From contig JAKQEZ010000232.1 of the NCBI GenBank assembly GCA_029558435.1, positions 1 through 22,603 on the forward strand: a DNA stretch of 22,603 bases, read 5' to 3'. The notes below the pieces were generated by a model that did not search any database, had not been told where the DNA came from, and saw only the letters and a program-made list of their open reading frames with translations. This document shows positions 1 through 7,770 of the stretch, piece by piece. The position numbers and the translations under genes were made by a program. This DNA is from Bacteroidota bacterium (GTDB lineage: Bacteria; Bacteroidota; Bacteroidia; Flavobacteriales; Crocinitomicaceae). Within the stretch, counting starts at the first letter, position 1; each line of letters begins with the position of its first letter.

Positions 1-204
1 GCAATAAATCTGTCCCAGACCTGGAATGGCAAAGGAAGCAACCCCTGCAATGGAAGGATGGTACTTGTCAGTCACTTGGTATCTATAGTTTTTAATACTA
101 AAATTTTTTCTGTCTGTTTTGTATTGAGCAAGACTGATTTGGGTATTTCCTATTAAATAGAGCAATATCACTACATACTTATAACTGCCTATTAATTTTT
201 TCAT
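1..204 (-). CDS. Secreted or membrane protein, N-terminal part only (runs off the left edge)
   Basis: The first 68 codons of a minus-strand gene are visible; the rest lies outside the window. The ATG at 204-202 is followed by a Lys-rich start (MKKLIG) and a hydrophobic stretch ending near SLAQ, which looks like a signal peptide. After about 30 polar residues comes a segment beginning PSIAGVASFAIPGLGQIY. A Pro-Gly-Leu-Gly-Gln-Tyr motif of this kind is found at the start of TM2-type and related small membrane domains in Bacteroidota proteins. The function is unknown. The cytochrome gene is upstream on the same strand, 59 bases away, so co-transcription is possible but not shown. Confidence 0.6.
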   Translation of the reverse strand, partial: MKKLIGSYKYVVILLYLIGNTQISLAQYKTDRKNFSIKNYRYQVTDKYHPSIAGVASFAIPGLGQIYC

Positions 205-263
205 TTTGTAATTTTTAAAGTGTTCTAATTTATAGGCGGGTTGCCGGTGATATGGATTGTTTG

Positions 264-1283
264 TTATTCAGGTTTCTCCCCAGGTTTAAATACAATTTGT
301 TCGATCTTATTTTCAACTGGTGTGAGGGATTGGAAATATTGGTATAAAGCTTTCAGCTCCACTTCGTCCATTCTGGAATAGGAACCCCATGGCATGGGAG
401 ATCCTTTGTCTATCCTTCCTTGTTTGAAACGGTTGACAAACTGTTCCTCAGTCCAGGCCGCCATGATTCCCGTTCCCGGGTGTGGGGTTAAATTGGGAGA
501 AACATATGAATATCCTCCGGAAAATTCATCAGGAGGAAAATATGCTTTTCCTGCAAAGTCTTTCCCAATGTATTCCCCAGTATTCATATCCACTTCTGTA
601 TGACATGACCTGCAATTCGTTACATGATAGGCCAGGTATTTTCCATATTCCGCCGTAGGTTCAATTTTTACTGATTTAGGAGGGGTTGACATTGGACCTT
701 CCGGTTTAATCATTCCAAGAGCAAGCAATGCTTTGTACATAAAACCGTAGTCAAAGGGCTTTACTTTATTTTGAATGGGTGTAAGCGTTCTTAAATAGGA
801 AATAACGGCGGTGAGGTCCTCATCGCTCAGACCCTGGAAAGTCATCATGGGAAAAAGAGGCCTCCCATCCGTTCCAACACCGTGTCTGAGACTTCTGGCA
901 ATTTGGGCATCGGTAAAATTACCTATTCCGGTCTCTTTATCTGGAGTAATGTTGGGCCCTGTGAATGTACCGAATCCAGGGAAGGATAATTCCCATCCCC
1001 CCTTGAAATCTACCTTTTTTCCTTCATCGAATAACCGGACCTCATTCATGCTTGTATGACAGGCTCCACAATGAGCTCCACTGTTCGCAAGATATGCGCC
1101 TCTGGCGATTATGGCAGAATCCCTGCTGGCCATTATCTCAGGATAAGCTGCCTCATATTTTTTGTCCCAGGTCAACTGTACAAATACAATAAAACCAATA
1201 ATCAGAATTATAAGTCCACTTCCTGTGTATTTTAGTGCTCTGAAGAACGTTTTTTTCGCCCCTGATGATAATTTTAATTTCAT
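264..1283 (-). CDS. Membrane-anchored di-haem cytochrome c
   Basis: 339 residues. A basic N-terminus is followed by one hydrophobic helix at about 22-37, which should anchor the protein with its haem domains in the periplasm. Two class I cytochrome c domains follow. The first has CGACH at 72-76 and a likely axial Met in LFPMM (146-147). The second has CRSCH at 224-228 and a likely axial Met in SPMPWG (297). Both domains carry the N-[IL]-TP segment (111-114, 264-267) typical of cytochrome subunits of alcohol/aldehyde dehydrogenase-type complexes, so an electron-transfer role between a periplasmic dehydrogenase and an oxidase is likely. No dehydrogenase partner is in the window. The gene ends with TAA. 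A Crp/Fnr regulator lies 56 bases upstream on the same strand and may or may not control it. Confidence 0.9.
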   Translation of the reverse strand: MKLKLSSGAKKTFFRALKYTGSGLIILIIGFIVFVQLTWDKKYEAAYPEIMASRDSAIIARGAYLANSGAHCGACHTSMNEVRLFDEGKKVDFKGGWELSFPGFGTFTGPNITPDKETGIGNFTDAQIARSLRHGVGTDGRPLFPMMTFQGLSDEDLTAVISYLRTLTPIQNKVKPFDYGFMYKALLALGMIKPEGPMSTPPKSVKIEPTAEYGKYLAYHVTNCRSCHTEVDMNTGEYIGKDFAGKAYFPPDEFSGGYSYVSPNLTPHPGTGIMAAWTEEQFVNRFKQGRIDKGSPMPWGSYSRMDEVELKALYQYFQSLTPVENKIEQIVFKPGEKPE

Positions 1284-1339
1284 GCTTTTGTATTTAAGAC
1301 AAAATTAGGAGCTTATTGGAGGGATGGGTGTAGTTTAAA

Positions 1340-1933
1340 CTACAAAATCTGTCTGTTGATCATTTTGGCTCGCATTTTACTTAGAGTAACTCTGTTCATA
1401 TCAAGGTACTGAGCCAGGTGCGTTACAGATATTCTTTTAATGAGATCCGGATTGGTTTGGAGAAGAAATTTATATCGCTCTTCTGAATTGTATTTCATCA
1501 AAGCAGATAAATGCAATTCATATGACGCAGCGTTGCGTTCCATCATTTTTCTGCCAATTTTTTCAAATTCCGGATAGTCGGTATATAAATGTACGACGTC
1601 CATGAATTTAAAATAACCAAGTTCACAATCTTCCAGGGCTTGTATCGAATAGTTTACAGGACATTGTTCATTAAATGACTTGCAGTCTTCAATAAAATCA
1701 TCTTCCTGGAAGAACCTGAGTATTTTTTCATTTTCATTGCTGTCCATAATGACATGGCGCAGGATGCCACATTCCACATGAGCCACGAAATCTGGAATGT
1801 GACCAGAGCGATAGAGGTAATTTCCTTTTTTTAAGGAAATATGCTTCATGAAAGGTTTAAGTGCAAGAATCGCCTCTTCCTGCCCCTGTGATAATGGCTC
1901 AATCCTGGCAAGCGCAGATATTAGATTTTGCAT
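1340..1933 (-). CDS. Crp/Fnr-family transcriptional regulator
   Basis: 197 residues, usual for the short Bacteroidota Crp/Fnr-like regulators. Residues about 25-120 fit the cyclic-nucleotide-binding-type beta-roll (KGNYLYRSG, then ILRFFQEDDFIED). The C-terminus carries a helix-turn-helix around 168-190 (ISVTHLAQYLDMNRVTLSKM). The N-terminal part lacks the Cys cluster of a true Fnr and a clear cAMP-binding Arg-Ser pair, so the ligand is unknown. The ATG at 1933 follows an AT-rich leader. The cytochrome gene follows downstream on the same strand after 56 bases. Whether it is a target cannot be told from the sequence. Confidence 0.85.
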   Translation of the reverse strand: MQNLISALARIEPLSQGQEEAILALKPFMKHISLKKGNYLYRSGHIPDFVAHVECGILRHVIMDSNENEKILRFFQEDDFIEDCKSFNEQCPVNYSIQALEDCELGYFKFMDVVHLYTDYPEFEKIGRKMMERNAASYELHLSALMKYNSEERYKFLLQTNPDLIKRISVTHLAQYLDMNRVTLSKMRAKMINRQIL

Positions 1934-2157
1934 TGATTCGATAATTTTGTTTTTTTATCACAAAAACTTAATTATGAGAGGCTTGCACTTGAGAGGCAAA
2001 TTTCCGGAACTGAAAATATTGAACCTGAAGTGCTATGACAATTGAATTCAACACTTGGCTTGCCTAAAAAATAAGCTTATAGCCATAAGTGAAGGTACCA
2101 ATAATTCAGAAATCCGCAATGGTTAAGTTGCAATTCTATTCTTTATGTAGATAATTT

Positions 2158-2715
2158 TCACTTCCATGGCGCCGGTGCATTTTTGAAATGTTCGTATTTA
2201 CCAAGCAAATGACCTATAAATACCGTAATTGGAAAGATGACTTTTTTCACGAATGGAGGAATTACTTTGACATCGTATTCCGAGCGATATCTATGGACCA
2301 GGTAAGCACTGTCAAAAGGATCTCCTTCGGGTTTGCCGGCTTTATCCATCGAAGCATATAATCCAGTAAGGAAATAGTCCAGAGAATTAGCTGGTTTAAT
2401 CCAGCCTTTGCATTCCAACAAGTCTTGTCCCGCATTCCAAAAGCGGTGCATTTGTCCCCTTTTGAATAAAACAGACTCTCCCTCCTGTAAAAATTTTTCT
2501 TGATCGCCATCTACTTGATAGCCCATTCTGCCTTTCAGGACAGTAAGACTTTCGTCTTGCTTAAAGTGCACATGAAAAACAGGTCCGGCACCGGGCTGGA
2601 CTTTATTGTACACAATCATTTTGGGTACCCCATCCTCTTCCACCACTGAATGAAAGGTGAGTTCTTCGCCGGTGTAGTTATGAATGGTGTGCGGATAATT
2701 AAATGGATAATTCAT
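2158..2715 (-). CDS. Cupin-domain protein
   Basis: 185 residues. The central part has a single cupin barrel: motif 1 around HVHFKQDESLTVLKGRMGY (about 48-66) and motif 2 around GESVLFKRGQMHRFWN (about 78-93). The His and Glu positions suit a metal site. The C-terminal third contains a hydrophobic helix (VIFPITVFIGHLLG) and may touch the membrane. The enzymatic role, if any, is unknown. The gene is divergent from a TetR-family regulator. Its promoter has a perfect TATATTTG -7 box and a TTG -33 element 20 bases apart, with a palindromic operator between them, so repression by the neighbouring TetR protein is likely. Confidence 0.85.
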   Translation of the reverse strand: MNYPFNYPHTIHNYTGEELTFHSVVEEDGVPKMIVYNKVQPGAGPVFHVHFKQDESLTVLKGRMGYQVDGDQEKFLQEGESVLFKRGQMHRFWNAGQDLLECKGWIKPANSLDYFLTGLYASMDKAGKPEGDPFDSAYLVHRYRSEYDVKVIPPFVKKVIFPITVFIGHLLGKYEHFKNAPAPWK

Positions 2716-2739
2716 TTTATAAGATTTTTAATGCAAATA

Positions 2740-2754
2740 TAGTACAATGTACTA
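2740..2754. promoter_or_regulatory. Palindromic operator, copy 1 (probable TetR site)
   Basis: TAGTACAATGTACTA is a perfect 7+1+7 palindrome. It sits between two outward-facing TAnnTTTG boxes: TATATTTG toward the cupin gene (2741-2734) and TATGTTTG toward the TetR gene (2753-2760). The whole 27-bp block is nearly palindromic. One bound dimer could shut both promoters. Confidence 0.75.
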
Positions 2755-2760
2755 TGTTTG
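2753..2760 (+). promoter_or_regulatory. Candidate -7 box for the TetR gene
   Basis: TATGTTTG matches TAnnTTTG and overlaps the right end of operator copy 1. A clear TTG -33 element is not seen 19-21 bases upstream. An alternative is the weaker AATATTTG at 2777-2784, which overlaps operator copy 2. Either would make the regulator autoregulated. Confidence 0.45.
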
Positions 2761-2781
2761 TCAAGAAATAGGGCGAAATAT

Positions 2782-2796
2782 TTGTACATTGTACTA
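2782..2796. promoter_or_regulatory. Palindromic operator, copy 2
   Basis: TTGTACATTGTACTA is the inverted form of copy 1 with one base changed. Its centre is 42 bp from that of copy 1, about four helical turns, so the two sites face the same side of the DNA. It lies 14 bp upstream of the TetR start codon. Confidence 0.7.
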
Positions 2797-2809
2797 ATAA
2801 AATATTTAA

Positions 2810-3424
2810 ATGACTGATAAAGAGGTTCTTATTAAGGCGTTGGATTTGTTCAATGAAAAGGGATATGCCCATGTTGGCATGAGAGAATTAGCCAGAGCGT
2901 TAGATATAAGCCCTGGGAATCTGACTTATTACTTTAAAAAGAAAGAGGATGTTCTGGCCGCACTGCTCGATCAGTTTGCCTCCAGAAATTCGCAAACCAT
3001 TGAATCATATCTACAACAGGAACCATCCAATGCCAATTTCCTTCGACTCATGCGAAGCATATTTGAAAATCAATTTATGTATCGTGGGGTATACGTCGGA
3101 AATCAATTTTTCCCGGTAGTGGTAGAGAAGAAAATCTTCGATTACCAGAGTGTGGTAACCAAAAGAAAGGCTGTCTATAAAGAAATCCTTACTTCACTGG
3201 GCAATGCCGGCCATCTTCAGGTTGACGAAAAGGACATTTCATTTCTATTATCCTTTATTACTTTTTTTGGCAGATTTTGGATAACAGAAGCTACTCTATT
3301 TGATAAATCTCCAAATAGAGACGAAGTAGTGGAGCATTATTTATCCTTGTTTGCTCGTCAGTTATCATTGTTTTCAACAGATGTCGGTAAGGAATCCATT
3401 AAAATTTATGGAATAAAGTTTTGA
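2810..3424 (+). CDS. TetR/AcrR-family transcriptional regulator
   Basis: 204 residues, normal for the family. The N-terminal DNA-binding domain spans about 1-50, with the typical order LFNEKGYAHVGMRELARAL, ISPGNLTYYFKKKEDVL. The rest is the helical ligand-binding and dimer domain, whose ligand cannot be read. It is the only clear plus-strand gene in the window and is divergent from the cupin gene. Two copies of a palindrome in the shared 94-bp region are its likely binding sites, giving control of both genes. The C-terminus is intact with a TGA stop. Confidence 0.9.
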   Translation: MTDKEVLIKALDLFNEKGYAHVGMRELARALDISPGNLTYYFKKKEDVLAALLDQFASRNSQTIESYLQQEPSNANFLRLMRSIFENQFMYRGVYVGNQFFPVVVEKKIFDYQSVVTKRKAVYKEILTSLGNAGHLQVDEKDISFLLSFITFFGRFWITEATLFDKSPNRDEVVEHYLSLFARQLSLFSTDVGKESIKIYGIKF

Positions 3425-3470
3425 GAATATAGGGGTATTATTGTTTAGAATGATTAAGGGCTTGATGAAG

Positions 3471-3487
3471 GTGGTGATTTTCACCAC
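3471..3487. repeat. Short perfect hairpin after the TetR gene
   Basis: GTGGTGA-TTT-TCACCAC, a 7-bp stem with a 3-base loop, 47 bases after the TetR stop. There is no T-run after it on either strand, so it is not a standard intrinsic terminator. The rest of 3425-3626 shows no gene that I can support. Confidence 0.4.
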
Positions 3488-3626
3488 AAAGGTGGATGCG
3501 CAGTACCAGTGTTTGATTAACCACCAATGTGTATGCGGCGCACTGAACCGCTACTTACGGCATATCAAAATTCTACTTTCGGTCCTGATTTGAGAAAGCA
3601 ATAACCAAACAGGGATTCAATATTTC

Positions 3627-4253
3627 TCAATTTTCATCTTTGACCGATTTACCCAGGCCCCAAAGTGCTAATACCCAACTTAAAGTAGCGAGAGGCCAGA
3701 ATATTTCTTTCTTAAACTCGAAAAACTGGCCTGTTACCATAAGAGGGATGCTGACAATTAATAAAAAGCCCACCCACTTAGGTATCTTTTTTGAACGTAA
3801 AAATGCTACGCCACTGATAATAAAAATCAAAAATTCTGAGACTTGTAAAAGGACGAAAGGAATGTCGAAACTGGAACCCGAATTGAATGCGCTATAAATA
3901 GCGTCTGGATCGATTCCCTAGTTGACGAATGAGGTAGCAAACAATCTATATGCTGAAATGGGGCTCAAGGTCGTCACGCCCAGCAAACCGAGCACTGTGA
4001 CGGCTATTCCGGTTTTGGGGAATTGCCTTGCAACGGATTGTCCCATGAAAATAAATGTGGCTATAAAGAAAGGTGAACCTAGGGTCATGAGAAAGCCTTC
4101 ATGAGAACTAAAAATGGACAAGCCTTCTGGTAATCGTCCAATACCCAAAACATAAATGATGCTTGCTACGAACCAGCTTTAAGGGGCTCCCAAGGCTAAA
4201 TGGGGTAAGGCTTTGTTTAATTTCACATTCCAGGAGTTTGTAATTTGGTCCAT
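3627..4253 (-). pseudogene. Multi-span membrane protein gene interrupted by two in-frame stops
   Basis: One reading frame runs from an ATG at 4253-4251 (MDQITNSWNVKLN) to the TAA at 3627. It is open across 209 codons except for TAA at 4181-4179 and TAG at 3920-3918. Neither stop involves a frameshift, and the protein sense continues across both (LALGAP*SWFVAS and SFVN*GIDPDA). The reconstructed product has about six hydrophobic spans (near SWFVASIIYVLG, FLMTLGSPFFIATF, GIAVTVLGLLGV, FVLLQVSEFLIF, WVGFLLIVSIPLMV, PLATLSWVLALW). It resembles uncharacterised integral membrane proteins; I do not recognise a function. It is probably a decayed gene. Restart at internal TTG codons could give fragments, but nothing supports that. 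Confidence 0.75.
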
Positions 4254-4306
4254 ATATTTTTTTTAAATGAGTTACTATGCTCATTGGTTGCTTGTCATAA
4301 AGTATG

Positions 4307-4373
4307 GCCCACAACGTTGCGCTTCCCTAATGTGTAATGCCTGAGAATCATTTTCGGGAAGAGACTGTTCGAA
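4307..4373 (-). repeat. attC-like hairpin site A
   Basis: On the minus strand the order is TTCGAAC, five bases, CTTCCC, a variable loop, GGGAAG, six bases, GTTGTGGGC. The 6-bp inner stem and the AAC...GTT outer ends copy the layout of an integron attC site (R''-L''-L'-R'). It lies between the ankyrin gene and the broken membrane-protein gene. The outer arms are not mutually complementary beyond AAC/GTT. Confidence 0.4.
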
Positions 4374-4407
4374 GGTTTTCAATTGCTAAGGCTGGGATTT
4401 CAGACTT

Positions 4408-5367
4408 TTATTGGAACTGTTTAATTTGCTCCACTAACTGCAGGAAATCCGGATTCTTGTAGTAGCCAAGGTCTTCCGGATTTTCAGCTTCCTTTAGGAT
4501 ATAATCTTTAATGCTCACGCCATCCTTATTCTTATAATTTGGGTCGGCACCATTTTTCAGTAAGATTTGGCAACAGGGCCACTGGCCCATATATGCAGCA
4601 TATAGAAGAGGCGTAAGGGTATCCTGGTATGGTTCGACATATATTTTTGCATGGACATCTGCTCCATACTTAATCAACAACTCCATAATTTTTACCTCTC
4701 CATATACTCCCTCCATGCAGTATAAGAGAACTGTTTTTGATGGAATGGGAATACAATTGGGATCTGCTCCATGTTGTAAAAGCAACTCAGTGAAGTCGGC
4801 TTTGCTGGTATAGGCCAGGTTTGAAAATTCAAAGCAAAGGCTGGTGTCGATTTTGGCACCAGCTTCAAGCATAAATTTTAAAGCATTCAATTTGTGTACA
4901 TTCGACTTACTGTCCTGACTGGCAGAATACAATATATCTTTCAGCAACTGTTTGTCCTCAAGGTACTCAGGATGCGATTGCAACAGAGATTTCCACTTCC
5001 GTACTTTGCCTTTGTGAAAGGATTCAAACAATTGTGTCAAAACCGGATCGTCATATTTCGGTGCAAAGGCTTGTCTGGTATCCTGAAATACCAATCCCGA
5101 CCCCGACAAAGCCAGCAAAAGGACGACCAGCACAGCGAGACAAAGGAGCCCCAAAGTCAGTCCTGCGTATTTAATCCAGTTATTTGTCGTCAGGTTGAAT
5201 AGTACCAGAAATACAATGATCGCCACAGGCAGCCATTTCAGGTTAGTTCCTATGCCTCTGGTGGCTGCATCTCCGCCTGAATGGGTCTCAAAGGACATGA
5301 TGAGCAGAAAAATCAGCGATCCGGCAATGATGAGATAAGTTAAGATAGTAAGCATTTTTGTCAGCAT
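4408..5367 (-). CDS. Membrane-anchored ankyrin-repeat protein
   Basis: 319 residues. The N-terminus has three hydrophobic spans at about 6-24, 45-60 and 68-92, the last very Leu/Val-rich. The remainder is hydrophilic and holds about four ankyrin-type repeats, best seen at LKFMLEAGAKID, TELLLQHGADPN, MELLIKYGADVH and CQILLKNGADPN, each a second helix followed by the Gly-Ala-Asp turn. Ankyrin stacks bind partner proteins; the partner here is unknown. There are two nearby Met codons at the start (MLTKM), and the first gives the longest signal-anchor. In this set of small accessory genes the protein may be an immunity or stress protein, but there is no direct support for that. Confidence 0.8.
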   Translation of the reverse strand: MLTKMLTILTYLIIAGSLIFLLIMSFETHSGGDAATRGIGTNLKWLPVAIIVFLVLFNLTTNNWIKYAGLTLGLLCLAVLVVLLLALSGSGLVFQDTRQAFAPKYDDPVLTQLFESFHKGKVRKWKSLLQSHPEYLEDKQLLKDILYSASQDSKSNVHKLNALKFMLEAGAKIDTSLCFEFSNLAYTSKADFTELLLQHGADPNCIPIPSKTVLLYCMEGVYGEVKIMELLIKYGADVHAKIYVEPYQDTLTPLLYAAYMGQWPCCQILLKNGADPNYKNKDGVSIKDYILKEAENPEDLGYYKNPDFLQLVEQIKQFQ

Positions 5368-5647
5368 GGTTCAATTCTGTTCATTACCATTTAACAAAGA
5401 AATGAAAAAAAGCTGAATTTTACATGTCGCTTGGTTACTGGGAATAAACCAGGAAATTTTTCCCGGTCCGTACTTCTTATGGTTTTACCGGGCTTTAATT
5501 TCATGATGAACGGTTTGCAGCTATCACAGTTGGGGATTTTTTGCACTGAGCTTCATTAAAATTACATAACTATGAAATAGTACTTCACTTTCTTTTAAAA
5601 TCTGAAACTCCACTTGCATATAGGTGCTGTTGTGCATTCAGATTTAT
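5368..5647. other. Gene-free stretch
   Basis: The gap between the ankyrin gene and the propeller lipoprotein holds no convincing gene. A minus-strand frame of 37 codons (MKLKPGKTIR...) is open but has no family resemblance. No strong hairpin was seen. Confidence 0.4.
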
Positions 5648-6736
5648 TTAGAATTGTTTGTTAAATTTTTTTCCGTTAAATTTATATATGTTTCCGTCAG
5701 CCATTCCGAACCACAATTCGCCTTTACTATCTTCGAAAATGGATAAGGCATTGTCATTAGTAAGTCCATCTTTCTTTGTGTAATTAGTCATCTTTACACC
5801 ATCGTATTTCCAAATTCCCGCATCTCTGTCCCCAAACCAAATATTACCTTTTCCATCTTCTGCAATGGTGAATACGTGTTCGAGTGTGCCAGGCATTGAT
5901 TTATTACCTTTTTTTCCACTTGTCGGATGAATTAAGTTATTTTTTTCAGAAAAATTGATGATTGAATCTCCTTCCTTCAGTAAGACGCCTATTCCATTAT
6001 TACCAATCCAAAGTCTGCCTTTGGAGTCTTCAAAAATACTTCTTATATGCAGAGGTGCAATTTTTCTATCAAAGCCTAATGTTTCATCATTGATGATAGA
6101 AAATTCGTTTCCATTATAACCGAAAACACCAGCGTAGGTAGCAAACCAAATCATATTATTTTTTCCTTTCGAAATACTGGTTACAGCAAATAAATTATCA
6201 TAATGATCAAGGACTTTTTGAGGTGGAAAAGCTAAATAACTTAATTTCTGCCCATCGTATCTATAAACTCCTTCTTTAATTCCGGCTTCAAACCAAAGGT
6301 CTTTATCTGATTTCATCCATTGACCTTGCAATGGTTCTTTTATCTGAATTGGGAAATTGATTTTCGACTTTTCTTTTTCTGCTTTGGTGTGATTCACGAT
6401 TTTTGTTCCATCGTAACTACTCACTCCCTGTTGCGTATTAAACCAGATTACACCTTTTTTATCTTCTTGTATGTTGTGAATTTGGTTATCAGACAACCCG
6501 TCGTCATTTTTAAAGTACATAAATGATTTCCCGTTGTAATATGCTGCTCCTTCTTGAAGACTTCCAAACCAGAAATTTCCTTTGCTATCTTGAAAGATAG
6601 CTCGAATGCCTGAAGTGAATTTTAAGGTGTCGTTTTCAGATGTTTTTACCAGGTCAGGCTTGTTATTTTCTTTTTCTGTTGATTTCTTTTCAACGCAAGA
6701 AAAGTTTAGGGCCAATATGAGTATCAGGTATATCAA
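5648..6736 (-). CDS. Two-component-regulator-type beta-propeller lipoprotein (first copy)
   Basis: 362 residues. The start is a hydrophobic segment ending NFSC, a loose lipobox with a lipidated Cys expected near residue 14, then a charged linker. The rest is a run of Reg_prop repeats of about 40 residues, each with a core like IFEDSKGxLWFGxxDG...YDG...NFT, as in the sensor domain of hybrid two-component proteins. Here no membrane span, kinase or DNA-binding part follows, so it would be a free outer lipoprotein, perhaps a ligand-binding propeller. The start is odd: the only usable codon is TTG at 6736-6734. An in-frame TAA lies three codons upstream and there is no ATG before the signal sequence, although the frame would read naturally as (M)KLIYLIL if the codon at 6742-6740 were ATG instead of TTA. 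A paralogue lies at 11157-12251. Confidence 0.8.
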   Translation of the reverse strand: MIYLILILALNFSCVEKKSTEKENNKPDLVKTSENDTLKFTSGIRAIFQDSKGNFWFGSLQEGAAYYNGKSFMYFKNDDGLSDNQIHNIQEDKKGVIWFNTQQGVSSYDGTKIVNHTKAEKEKSKINFPIQIKEPLQGQWMKSDKDLWFEAGIKEGVYRYDGQKLSYLAFPPQKVLDHYDNLFAVTSISKGKNNMIWFATYAGVFGYNGNEFSIINDETLGFDRKIAPLHIRSIFEDSKGRLWIGNNGIGVLLKEGDSIINFSEKNNLIHPTSGKKGNKSMPGTLEHVFTIAEDGKGNIWFGDRDAGIWKYDGVKMTNYTKKDGLTNDNALSIFEDSKGELWFGMADGNIYKFNGKKFNKQF

Positions 6737-6832
6737 TTTTAATTATATTTTTATTTCTGTTTTTTAATATTAAGATCTAGTATAATCGGTCTTTTTAATG
6801 CCGCTAATACATTTTTGTAGGCAACTAATGCA

Positions 6833-7576
6833 TCATTTTATTTGGCCTAAAAGACTCATAACTTCTTCAGGATATTTTTTAATAAGACGATTTTTCTTTA
6901 GGTTCTCTTTCATTATCTTATTAATAACTTTGTCCTTTCCTATCCATCTTTTGATGAAACTAAAGCCCATTTTTGGATTTGCTGCTACAAAGACGCTGAT
7001 GGTAAATTCTAATCCTTTTCGTAAAACGTCAAAATCATTTTCCCTATCCATTTCTTTTAAAACTGTGTCTGCTATTTCAAAGCAGAACTCTGTATGAGCA
7101 TTGTTTAGTAGTGGTGGGTGAGCAAGTGAAACAAGAATGGCTCTTTTCTCAAGATTATTGGATTTTATTATCCAGTCTGAAAAGATTTTCTGGAGTTCAC
7201 GAAAATCGTGCTCTCCGATCAACTGAAATCCAAAAGCAACTGCTTCTTTCATTCTCCATCTTCCGTCATTTGCTAACTTTTTCAGTATGCTAATGATCTT
7301 TTTATTTTTCCTTTTAGTGTAGATGTTTCCTAAACAAACAACCGAACAAAATGCTAAAAAAAATTTGGGATTATTAACATCTGCCTGGTCTTCGCTTATT
7401 CTTGTCCATTCTATAAGGACATCAAAATTTTCATAAATGTCAGCAAGGGCAAAAGCTAATTCCAAATTACCTCTGGGGCCCGGAAGGTTAGAATGCTTCA
7501 TGATAAATTTCTCCAGCTTCTCCGTGTCACTAAGAATAGGTATCAGTTCACTGATTAAATCCTTTTTTTTTCTCAT
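6833..7576 (-). CDS. HEAT-repeat-like alpha-helical protein
   Basis: About 247 residues from the preferred start at 7576 (MRKKKDLISELI). The frame is open a further 32 codons upstream to an ATG at 7672, but that extension is low in helix-forming pattern and overlaps hairpin-rich intergenic DNA. The protein is a series of amphipathic helices with the signature GRWRMKEAVAFGFQLIGEHD (first 20 residues of one repeat pair), resembling HEAT-like arrays of the DNA alkylation repair (AlkD-type) superfamily. I cannot identify an active-site residue, so the alkylation-repair assignment is only a fold-level guess. It is preceded on the same strand by the BtrH_N/DUF1801 pair, 194 bases away. Confidence 0.6.
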   Translation of the reverse strand: MRKKKDLISELIPILSDTEKLEKFIMKHSNLPGPRGNLELAFALADIYENFDVLIEWTRISEDQADVNNPKFFLAFCSVVCLGNIYTKRKNKKIISILKKLANDGRWRMKEAVAFGFQLIGEHDFRELQKIFSDWIIKSNNLEKRAILVSLAHPPLLNNAHTEFCFEIADTVLKEMDRENDFDVLRKGLEFTISVFVAANPKMGFSFIKRWIGKDKVINKIMKENLKKNRLIKKYPEEVMSLLGQIK

Positions 7577-7770
7577 AGCAATAAATGGAAAATATTCAGT
7601 GTATGCATAATTTGTGTTTTTCGTATTGCATGCAACTTTTTGGGTTTTGTGTTCAAGCGGGTTTAGCAGCATCCCGCAAATGCGGTATCAACAAGGAATG
7701 GAATTGAAGCATAAAGGTTCTAGTTTGCACCTGAATCCGCCTGATTCAAAAACCTGTCTTATTCGTTCGG

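Larger units (their letters stand above)
2734..2764 (-). promoter_or_regulatory. Promoter of the cupin gene
   Basis: On the minus strand, TATATTTG (2741-2734) matches the Bacteroidetes -7 consensus TAnnTTTG. TTG (2764-2762) lies 20 bases upstream as the -33 element. The start codon is at 2715, leaving a short leader. The 15-bp palindrome at 2740-2754 fills the spacer, so a bound repressor would block the polymerase. Confidence 0.7.

Noticed and set aside
3471..3487. Intrinsic terminator for the TetR gene
   Set aside because: The hairpin has no following T-run.
4108..4314. A 68-codon minus-strand frame over the start of the broken membrane-protein gene
   Set aside because: It is in a different frame from the recognisable hydrophobic spans and has no family-like pattern; the frame from ATG 4253 explains the region better.
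6833..7672. The longer start of the HEAT-like protein at 7672
   Set aside because: The extra 32 residues lack the helical pattern and overlap hairpin-forming intergenic sequence; ATG 7576 begins a normal lysine-rich N-terminus.
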